In this document: positions 38,156 to 48,100 of the stretch, one piece after another
Layout: each line of letters starts with the position of its first letter
Numbering within the stretch: position 1 is the first letter of the stretch
Source: Synchiropus splendidus
Taxonomy: Eukaryota; Chordata; Actinopteri; Syngnathiformes; Callionymidae
DNA length: 64,000 nt
Assembly (NCBI RefSeq): GCF_027744825.2
Contig: NC_071347.1
Location: forward strand, 19,602,001 to 19,666,000
Direction of reading: 5' to 3'
Program-made: the position numbers and the translations under genes
Notes under the pieces: model-generated
Databases searched by the model: none
The model's input: only the letters and a program-made list of their open reading frames with translations
What the model was told of the DNA's origin: nothing

Positions 38156-39426
38156 TGGTGAACGGTTTTGGAGCCGACCCAAACCAAAACAGTGACTTTT
38201 GAACGCACCATAAAACAGCCAGCCAATTAAAAAAACAGGCTAGCCTGTTAGCTTAGCGACTACTGTTCGCAACGCACGACTCACTCTGCATCAACAGAAC
38301 CTATTATTGTACGCTCTTAATGCTAGGTTCAAATAAAAAAAAAAAAAAAAAACGTACTGTGACATTTAACAAGGGACAGTGTTTATAGGTAAAACACTTG
38401 TTAAATGAACCTTTTTTTCCTCACAAACAAAAATGGAAATTACTTAAGGAAGTGACGTAGGACTACCGGCTCCCGCTGCCGGAACAAAGATGAGATTTTT
38501 TTTCTCTGTCGATTACTTCCTGGTTCGTACTCGCTATGTTTTATGTGATATTATAATTCAGTGTACTGAGAGCTCGGACACCAAATTGTCTTTTAGATGC
38601 ATGCTTTATTTAGTACTGTTATTTTAACTCTTATCGTCGCCCAAGTCCAGATTGAGACTAGAGTCAGTGAGTCATCTTGAAAACGAAACCACGATGACTA
38701 GACGGTTCAGAACTTCTAACCGGGGGGTTAGAAGTCGTGTCATTTCTCTCGCTTGGAATTAGAAAAAAAGCAAAGTAAGGAACAAGGGAGGGAAGACAAT
38801 GTGACTTAATAATAATTTTCTCATCCCTGCATATTTTGAAGTGCAGAGGAAAACACTTTCAGGATAAAAATGAGGTTTGTTTCAGCAATTTTAAATATTA
38901 AAGATTACATCCGTTTCCATAGTGTTTCATAATGCGTGTAATGAGTTAACACAATCTAGACTATCTGACACAAGTTTAAAAGCAACCATCCTGAACACGC
39001 TGGATGATTTTTGGCTTTAAATTTAGATTTGAATAATAACTGATTAATATACAAAAATAATCTCTGATTGTTGATATCTTAGTGTGTGTAAATGACTTCA
39101 TCATTTAGTGTTTTCATTGAAAAATCCTACGTGAAATACCATCTTTGTTTCCTAACATCACAGTTTAAAACAACTCTAGCATTAGTCTTACGGAATCAGA
39201 CTGTGCGTCATCAGAGAGACTTCCATGTGTGTTTTGCAGCATTTCACTGAGCCCAGTGATGAAGGCTCTGTTTTCGAAACACCAGTGTGATGATGATAGT
39301 TAAAACACTGCTGGTTTGTGAAAACCAGAAATAATATAGTTTGTCTTTTGATTGTGCCTAAATACAGGCCTGTCAAGGTGAACTCATGACAGAACGTTCC
39401 CACCAGGTTATCTGAGGCTACGCCTG
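38156..39426. other. Intergenic region between USP3 and the Kunitz gene
   Basis: Contains the USP3 5' untranslated region and promoter next to 38156 (see 38448-38460) and an A-rich homopolymer at 38333-38352. No other gene is visible. Confidence 0.5.
38448..38460. promoter_or_regulatory. ETS-CRE composite motif in the probable USP3 promoter
   Basis: GGAAGTGACGTAG, an overlapping ETS (GGAAGTG) and CRE-like (TGACGTAG) site, lies about 295 bases upstream of the USP3 ATG next to GC-rich sequence. No TATA box is evident. Such composites are common in TATA-less housekeeping promoters, which fits USP3. Confidence 0.45.
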
Positions 39427-39432
39427 TTTATT
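39427..39432 (-). terminator. Polyadenylation signal AATAAA of the Kunitz-domain gene
   Basis: AATAAA on the minus strand, about 272 bases beyond the stop codon at 39704 and in the expected orientation. Confidence 0.6.
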
Positions 39433-39703
39433 GAAGGACATGACATGACAGTGACATACGTTCACAATCTTTTGTTTACAAAAATCTTTGTTGAAACAAT
39501 AAGAAAAATTGGCAACTCATACGTTTTGTTTTGTTTTGTTTTTTTTTTTAACACCCTGAAGTCAATTGTCAATAGCAACCCTCAAAAGTGATCAAACTGT
39601 TTCCTGAAATGTACAAATCTTTCACTCATGCCTGTAAAAAAAAGAAAAAGTCCACTGTTTATCATTGACAGAATGTATGGACACTAGATGTCAGTGGACT
39701 TGG

Positions 39704-41976
39704 CTATGCCATCTCAATGCTCGGTTCACGTAGCGCCGTCTCAACGTTTTGATCCTTCCGTTTCCCCTTCTTTCCTTTGCTTTTTTTCCTGTACAGAGGA
39801 ATGTAGAAGATGACAGTGTCAGTGCAACCACTTTATTTCTTTATTTACTGTCAAATGAGGGCACCTACTTTGACTGAATGGTCAAGACGGTCACAGTTAT
39901 GATGAGTGCCACGATGATGACTGCGATCAAGACTGCACAGATGGTCCCTGTGCGACAAATATGCACAGATGTGTCAAAATGATTGGGATGTATTTAAGCC
40001 CTTTCAATGATCAATTAAGAAGGAAAAAGTAAAGCCAATTGGCAATTGTTTGCTGATCAAATTTTCCTTGTCGAATACTGACAGTCAACAAAAGATCTTG
40101 TCCTCAGTTGAGCTGCTTTTAGAATTGAGATTGTCAGTAAAATTAACCGTCTGCCACGCGTCTTCCCGGTTGGTTTGACCTCTCTCTCTCCAGCATGGTG
40201 AAAAGTAGTTTCTGTCGGATGAATCGAGTTCTCTCTCTGTCTGTAAGACTGACGCCAACCTCTGTTGCTTGTTTTCATATCTTTTTCTTGAGGTCATGAC
40301 ATGGGAAATGGGAATCTTTTCGGCACACTCTGGCTCAGCTCTTTTTTGCTACCGTGATGGCCGCAGTGTTTATATGTGCTTTTTGTTGTCTGTTGCCGTA
40401 AGAGATTTCTAGTCCTGCTTATTTCACTGGATTGTACATGGTACAACCATCACTTTTGTATGAGTGCAGTCCATTTTAGGCAGGTAACTCCTAAAAGCTG
40501 TGACTGTGTCATCTTACAAATGGGCGTGTCTGGCTCGTCCTCCTCTGGATGATCGCCATCATCTGGAAACCAAAGTTTTGGTCAAAATGTTTGTCATAAT
40601 TAATGCATGTTAGAGGAAGACAACTCACCATGGATGCCAGCGCAGGTCTGGTTGCAGAGCAGTGAGTCGACAAAACGGTTCCCGTTTCCGTAGCATCCAG
40701 TCCAGTGGAACTTTTTGCACTTCATATAGACAGAATCGTAGTAGAATCTCACAAGTTTATTTTGACACTCGCCTTCGGCCTTCGGGAGATGGCAAACTGC
40801 AGTTTCTGTGAGGGAAAGTCACTGTCAGGCCTCAGTTTTGAACGCACGCAGAGACAAATTTTAAACTTTTTACTGTTCAATAGCCAGTCAAATATAAGCT
40901 CCAGATATCCAAGTTATATAAGGTAAATGACAAAAATCCAGTTCATTGAACATGAAAATGCTTGGAAAGGTCATCAGTTTGAGAAAGCCAATGTTCCTCT
41001 TCTCTTTCAGTCTTTCGTTTAATTGTATTTTTTTTCTATACTTTGCTGCAAACGCTTGGTCCTTGTCCTTTTGTAAGCGTTGAGCTTCAGTTCACTTGCA
41101 GTATTTTGTCCTTACAAACGGCAGGGTTTAGCTGCAGTCTCCACTAATTGAAACACAAATGAAGTCTCACCTTCCATGGGATAGTATTTGTCTACGTTGT
41201 CCGAACAGTTCCTCATGCATTCTCTTTCGTTCACAAAACGATTGGCATTTCCTCCCCCTCCGTAGTAGTAGAAAGGTTTGCAGCGATCTATTGCCGGGTC
41301 GTAGTACAAGGAGAACTCGAACTCCATACCTGTGCCATCTACCTTGGGCAGTTTGCAAAAGTCTGTTGGTAAAATAAAATGCAGGCATTTGTTAAAGCTC
41401 AAAGGTGAACATCCCTCCCATCAGTGCTGATCGTTGCACCGTCATTGTGTGATATGACATTATCATTACAGTGTCAATCCTCAGAGCTAATGTTTAACTA
41501 ACCTGTTCACCCGAAACCAACTCCCTCTTTTATGATGGCCATAAAACATTCCAACTTCTTGTTCCCTTTGAGGTATTTTACTTGAAATGATATTTATATT
41601 TTTATGAAATTGTTACGCCGTTTTCCTTGGGTGAAATCCCTCCACAATCATGTGATGGTGAAGTGGAAAGAAGGTGGTGGTTAACGCTCAGACAGAAATG
41701 ACGTCTGCAATTATAGATGAAGGAATCACCTGCTCGGCCTTGTTGAGAAAATAGCATTTTCAAAATGATGCTGTTTGTTTTGGAGCGCCAAGAAAGGATT
41801 CCTCCCTTCAGGTTGCAGCAGAGGTGTGGAAAATTTGGTGAGAACGACCGCTAAAACCTTTCGTGTGATTTGAACTCTGATTTTTTTTAAGAGAAAAAGG
41901 ATTCAGATTTACCTGGTATGGCGTGACTGATGTGAAAAGCGGCCAAAGCCAAACCCAGAAGTAGCAGGTACTTCAT
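39704..41976 (-). CDS. Two-Kunitz-domain type I membrane protein, SPINT2 (HAI-2)-like
   Basis: Predicted cell-surface Kunitz-type serine protease inhibitor of 213 residues. Six coding exons join in phase: 41976-41913, 41362-41171, 40805-40629, 40562-40518, 39947-39869 and 39788-39704. Order: signal peptide (MKYLLLLGLALAAFHISHA), Kunitz 1, Kunitz 2, an acidic linker (DDGDHPEEDEPD), a transmembrane helix (ICAVLIAVIIVALIITVTVL) and a basic cytoplasmic tail (KKKSKGKKGKRK). This matches HAI-2, which restrains matriptase, hepsin and related membrane proteases. Kunitz 1 keeps only four of six cysteines: both partners of the reactive-loop disulfide are Gly (DGTGME, YYGGGGNANRF). Kunitz 2 has all six, with Gln at P1 (GECQN). 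N-glycosylation sequons are NCS and NQT. The two-Kunitz plus TM layout favours a spint2 paralogue; true orthology is uncertain, so no symbol is given. Confidence 0.88.
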
Positions 41977-42329
41977 CTTGCTGCTCTCTTCGGCGCCGTC
42001 TTCCCCTGAGTGACTGTGGGTCGTAAACTACAGTGGGTGTGTGGCTATTATCGACCTTTAGACCTTCACATCCCCGTATGGAACAATTGGAACTGAAGTT
42101 AACGGACACCTTTGAATTTTACGACCAATGAGAGGCGGGAACTTTATGTCGTCGGTGAAAGCAGATATGAAGTGGAGGGGAAGTGGAAAGTGTGAAGACC
42201 TAGCAGAACCTCAGAAAGATTCTGTGTGGTTTGAAGTGTACATCTCTGTTTGTGCGTCTACTCCGATACACAGTAAGAAAGAAACAAGTCGTGGCCCACC
42301 ACACCGACGCTTACATCAATAGGTGCAAG

Positions 42330-42824
42330 ATCACAAAAAACACAGACCAGCGCATTTACAACAATGCCATAACACTGAATACAGGACAATATTGCCCATG
42401 TACGCAACAAAACTACCAACCTCACAATCAAACATCCCTCATAAAACGCCAGTGATTAACAGTCAGCATAAATCGTTCACCAGAGGATCACAAAAAACAC
42501 TAAAACACTGTTGTTACACACATAAACAGTGCGTGCAACCAGCGCTAAACACCCTGCAACCCAGCCTTTAAACACCCTTCAAGATATGAACCAACACTCA
42601 AACACAGATTCATGAGTCCATTTAACAACAACCACATGTACTAAAACGTGCATCAAATATTCACCAAACCTGAGACAAGCAGCAAAACACATGCTGTACA
42701 TTCTCACCGTCCTATGTAACTTTGGTAGAACCTATCCTACAGTGTGAGTCACACATACAAACCAATGAAAAGACCCTCATGGAAACCCCACTGACCAACA
42801 CACACCACCCCACAGACATAGATC
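42330..42824. repeat. A/C-rich, G-poor strand-asymmetric tract
   Basis: For about 500 bases the plus strand is dominated by A and C with few G, through many 'aaacac', 'acaac' and 'caaac' words, but without a fixed repeat unit. Similar composition resumes at 43457-43520 on the far side of the inserted hAT element, and again near 44690-44790. It looks like decayed low-complexity sequence. Confidence 0.55.
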
Positions 42825-43456
42825 TACTAAGGCGGTGGTCCCCAACCGTTTTATCACCGCGGACCGGTCAGTGCTTGGCAATTGGAACGTTACCCGGGGG
42901 GGTATGAAGTTGCCACTCTGAACTGTCGGATAAGGCCTCTGCCTGCTTGTGCCCACTTATCACAAACTCCTCCTCTCGACCAGTGTCCTCATGCTCTCTG
43001 GCTCTGGTCATATAAAGTGCATGATAATTTTAAATGACCATATGCTTAAATCAATGGGAGCCCTGAGCTTGTTTCTCTGCAACGAGAACGGTCACATCTG
43101 GGAGTGACCGTAGAGGGCCACAATAAATCTATATTTCAAGTACGACTCCTGGCCTTGTTTGTTAAAGTCTTTGTCCTTCTTGGACGTCGTAGGCTCTTCT
43201 GTCTCTTCACTGAGCCTTTTCTCCTTCGCTGTTTCCTACTCATTTTGCGAGCTTGTGGGTTAAATTTCGGCTCTCTAGTGACCGAGGCTTAACCGAGAGA
43301 ATCCGGTCATGTTTCAAAATAAAAGTTTTTTCAAAATAAAAGATCCTTCAGACTCGAAACGGCAATAATTAATTATTTCTTGTGTGGCCCGGTAACAATT
43401 GATCCACGGACCGGTACCGGTCCCTGGTCCGGGGATTGCGGACCACTGTACTTGGG
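42825..43456. mobile_element. Non-autonomous hAT transposon with 8-bp target-site duplication
   Basis: The left end (from 42833) reads CGGTGGTCCCCAACCG and soon GCGGACCGGTC. The right end (to 43448) inverted reads CAGTGGTCCGCAATCCCCGG with ACCGGTCCGTGG further in, giving imperfect terminal inverted repeats. Flanks tactaagg (42825-42832) and tacttggg (43449-43456) match at 6 of 8 positions. The ~616-bp body has no transposase frame. The 'CAGTGGTCCCCAACC...ACCGGT' terminus is typical of abundant vertebrate hAT families. Confidence 0.8.
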
Positions 43457-45037
43457 TAAACACAAGACACACAAGCTCAAAGACAAACTGACATACACTC
43501 ATAAACACCAGCTACCAAACAATAAAGACGCCATTACTTATGCCGTGAGAATGATCCGTTGTTTGGGGTACAAATTATATCGGGAAAGGACCGACGTATG
43601 AAATGTTTAATGACTCATATATGTCTTTTGTGTTTTATGGTCGACTTTTTCTGCTGATTCTAACCAACAAGGCTCTGACTGTGTCCGACCTGTGTAAGAT
43701 TTACTTGAGTTCGTGACCTTTGAAGGTGGTGAACCGAAGTCAGCTGATGAAGTTTGAATAACAGAAATAGGGTTATTTGATTTAAATATTTGCATTCAAG
43801 GCGAAACACGGAGGTATGGGATCCTGAAAGCTGTTTCCTAATGTCAAGCGAGGACAAGCGTAATATATATGAAAAACAGTAGCGAATATACAGCAACTCA
43901 CACACGCACATCCACCGACTTGTGAACACCACACTAAAACACACAGAAACTCAAACAAACGAGTGAAAACAGAATGAATTAGTATGAGGTTTGCAACGTC
44001 TATAACCGACTGTTAGATTAGTCGCAGTCTACTTTATGTGTCGGCGAGTCTTGACATCATCTGAAGGTATGTGACAACGACAAAAGCATAGAACAGTGTT
44101 CCTATTGAATATCAAATATTCAAACATAATATCACCATATTACTTTTTCATCTTAGTTTCACAGTTCTTGTGACTGTACCTCTCTCTCCTGCAGTGTGTG
44201 TGAAATTTTCGCAGCTCTTCTTCCTCTTTAATCCAACACCCATGATCTGCTTCCTCCTCATGCTCCTTTGTACTCAACATAAAGGTTCTGCAAAACCAAC
44301 ACAAGCCCAATGCTCGTGCTGCGAAAGCCTTGTCATGACTGCTGCGATGTCATGACCCAGAAGGCCCTGTGAGCAGCTCTGTGATGAAGCCGTTTAAAGA
44401 TTTGAGAATCCTGATGCTAATCTGGAGCGCCACCAAAAGTCATGTGTCCCAACATTTCCTGAAAACGGTTCTTGACTCGTGCTGTTGGACGATGCGCTCC
44501 CTGGTGGAAGTATTTGTACGCACACAACGGCGCGTTCACAGCAAGCTAACTGCGTCACGTGAGACATGGAATGCTGGACATCGCTCGGGTGCCTGAAGCT
44601 GGCTCGTAACCCGAATTTTAGCCCGCAGAAAAAGTTAGCTCAGAGACGAAAAAGTTTTTTGGACAACAAGTTGTAACACTGTCATGGTGTACTAGCACAC
44701 GTATTGACAGCGACATCAAAGTAGAAGCACTAAAACACACACCAAAACACATGCACCCTACCCAGTGTAAAACTATATAAACACTGACCAAAACTCATGG
44801 TTACTCGCAGCAGATACTTGGTCTCAACGAGGTGTGTTTGATGAGATCCGTTTGACATTTTGATGTTGTGTTAAGAGCGGCATCCTCCAAGACACCCGTT
44901 TGCCAACCAAGTCTAGAATAGAAACCTGAGGCGCCTTATTATCGTGCTTGTCCGACATGCGCGCACCGCCGCGCCAAAACCAGCAGGAGCAGGAGCCGTC
45001 ACTCTGCAGCGACCACACAACTCCACTTGTGTCCCTG

Positions 45038-45079
45038 TGACGTCACGAGGAGCCAGAATCGAGCTGAGTGGGTATAAAA
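45038..45079 (+). promoter_or_regulatory. CA12-like core promoter: full CRE and TATA box
   Basis: The palindromic cAMP-response element TGACGTCA (45038-45045) lies 27 bases upstream of TATAAAA (45073-45079), which lies about 55 bases upstream of the ATG at 45135. A CACGTG that could serve as E-box or hypoxia-response core is further up (44556-44561). The TATA position predicts a very short 5' untranslated region. Confidence 0.65.
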
Positions 45080-45134
45080 GCGGGTTGGAGGCTGGAGCTC
45101 AGCTACTCCAGGCTGCTGCACCGCAGACTCCAGG

Positions 45135-48100
45135 ATGCTGCTGCTCACCTCCACAGCACTCTTGCTCATGACGGTAGCCCCGCCTGTGCTGGGTAAGACT
45201 CAGCGCACACTGTGTTTGAGAAGAGAAGGCGTTTCTTAAAATCATCTTTAAATGTTGACTGGTCTTGATTTGGATTTAAAGAATGAATTTATGTTTTATT
45301 TGATCCAAGTCTTTTTGTTTCAGGTGCCAAATGGACATACACAGGTAAGTCAGATATTTATTCAAACTCTATTCCACCATCACATCATTCTATTCTATCA
45401 GCAGAAAAGTGTTTAAGTAATAGTGTTGAATTGTCCTGAACTACATTCCTATAAAACAGATGCTATTTGTGATTCGTATGGATATACATGGACAAAATAA
45501 ATTGGTCGAATTGGTCGAATAAATGCAGATGAAAGGGAGAAAATAGAACATTTAAAACAACTGGAAAATGCTTAGTGCCTTTTGGGGTTCCTTAAAGGGC
45601 TGCACTGTTTATTGGGAGTTGACAAGCACAAGAAATTCCTGTTCTTCCTTGTGTAGTTCTTCTATTTTTAGATCGACTTTTCTGACTTCTTTCGGCCAAA
45701 TAGGTGTCTCAACTGAGAATGAAAGTTTTTTACATTTGTGAAAGATGGAGTTAGACGTACAAGAACTGTCAATAATGAAATGTGGGTTAAAAATAAATAA
45801 ATGAATAAAGTCACAAAATAAAGTTGTGATCTTGACACCATTAATGTTTTCAGACTTTTTGTTATCGTTCATGGGATAAAGTTTGGGATGGATGAAGTTT
45901 TTTTTTAAGCTGATTGGGAAATGTTTTTCAAAGGAAAAGTTGGTGGCATGAAAGGTTATTAAAATAGTAAAACATGTCTACTGTTTGAGAAAATTGAAAA
46001 ACGAATAAGAATTTAAAACTTAAATAGCAATGTAAATAAGAATAAAATAACATTCGTCTGACTAAAAAAAGAGAAATTAGCTATAAGAAAAAATGTTTTT
46101 AAACAATCAGTGCAACAGAAAAATAATAATAATGTGAGAGTGGACAAAGACCAACATTAAAGATTAAACCACATTTGTACACAAATCTAGTGAACTAAGA
46201 AACAAAACACCGCTCAACATACTGTAACAAAGACCTCAGACTTGGCGGTGCTGATCCTCATCCTGACTTCATAACAGGGCTAGCAATTCTAGTTGGCCAA
46301 CTGGATGATGTTGTAGCCAGACAATGAAGAATATTGGGCAGAGAAAAGAGGCAGCTCTTTTGGTCTCTTTCTCTGTCTCAGGAACACACTCTGGGTGAAA
46401 GTTGGAGTCATGTTATTATGGGATGAGCTGTGATTTTGAGTTTCGCAGATTCCAACTTTCCACAAAGTCTTACATCATTGTGGTTCACACTGTGTTTCCA
46501 AAACTTTATCACGAGCTTCATGGTGAAGAGATGTAATCAACAGAATCTAACTGAATACGATGATGCTTAAGAGAAAGGACCCAAATACATCGACACCCTT
46601 CATCATCACAAATGTCTGTCTGAGTTTTTAGCTTGTTTCTCCTTAACTTTTTAACTGTCTTCAACTCAATAGCAATTTGAAATTGCTAAAACAGCTAATA
46701 TAGACAAATACATAAATGGATTAATTGTGTATTAATGTGATTAATAGTACATAAAGAAAATAATAAAAATATGAATGAAGCGAAGGGTAAAATTGATATG
46801 AGCAGACCAAAAAATAAATAAATAAAATAGCCTGAAGATCACTGAAAACGATGATTGTATTCAGGTAAATTGTTTTAAATAAAATAAAAGTCAATTAATT
46901 CACAACATGAATAAATGTTATAGGAGGGAAACGTATCACAAATTATTTGACATTGATTATGTGAATGAAGTGTACATTTTGAAATATATGTGGGAATAAT
47001 GAATGAAAAAAAATGGTCAGAATATATACTATTTGAATTATAATTTGAACCCTTTAAGTTCTAATAAAAATAAACTGAGTTAAGCACACAAAATAAATGT
47101 ATCATTATCATATAAAGTGACTGCCTGTTGAAAACAAACATTGCATGCATACATTGCAAATGAAGTTCCTATAGAGTTCCTAGAACAGGGTGTAAATGTT
47201 GGCAATCCCAAACTGTCCACGATACACTCCTCCGTTATTTTCTCCAGTGACTTCTTCTGGTCGTTTTGTTTCATTGAAGACAAATTCAGCAGAAAATCCG
47301 TCACACTGGCACCTCCCTGTGAAGACCAGGGGGTCTGGCAACGGTTAATGGACGTCCAGCTGACTCAGAGGAAACATCTTCTCCCCGCAGTGGAGGACAG
47401 TCAAAGCTCACAGAGATGATGGTGACGATGATGAGCAGTGCCATCACGCTCACTCACGTCCCAGCCTCCCACAGACGTATGTGCAAATGAGCAGCGAGTA
47501 AAAATACAAAATGCAATTCCAATGACGACATGAAGAGAGAGGAACAATATCATATTTACATTAAGTCGTGAAGAACATCTTGAGTGACATTAATTTAAAT
47601 AAATATGTAGTGTAGAACTGAAGTAGGGATTATAAATGAAGTACTTTTTTAACATGTATGATTACAACATAACATTTTTCAACAAAAATAAATCCAAACC
47701 AATATAAAATTATCGTGCAAAAAATTATTTTACATTTCAGTAATATTGCTACATAAAAAAATAAAACTACGGTACTGAGACACAAAAACTATGACATTAC
47801 ATTAATAAAAAATGGTTAAAACACTATAGATAAAGTAATGAAATAACAATAATATTAAAAGTTTAAAGATGGAGAAGTTGGTGCTAGAGGATGAGGAATC
47901 TATTAAATGATCGGAAACAATTTTAGGATTAAAATAATTTGAATACAATTAATTTCAGTAAAGAGTTAGTGAACAGAGGAATGTCACTTGTTATTTTAAA
48001 AAACATGTATATATAATGTCATCAAATGTAGAAACATGTTTAGAAGTGAGAAAGTAAATTAAAACTGTATTAAAAATAAGTTGGATTTGAAGAAATGCAC

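Larger units (their letters stand above)
41977..45037. other. Divergent intergenic region between the Kunitz gene and CA12-like gene
   Basis: The two genes are transcribed away from each other, so both promoters lie here. Near 41980-42060, minus-strand GATA- and CACACCC-like motifs precede the Kunitz ATG. A hAT element and an A/C-rich tract fill the middle. No supported coding exon is present. Confidence 0.5.
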
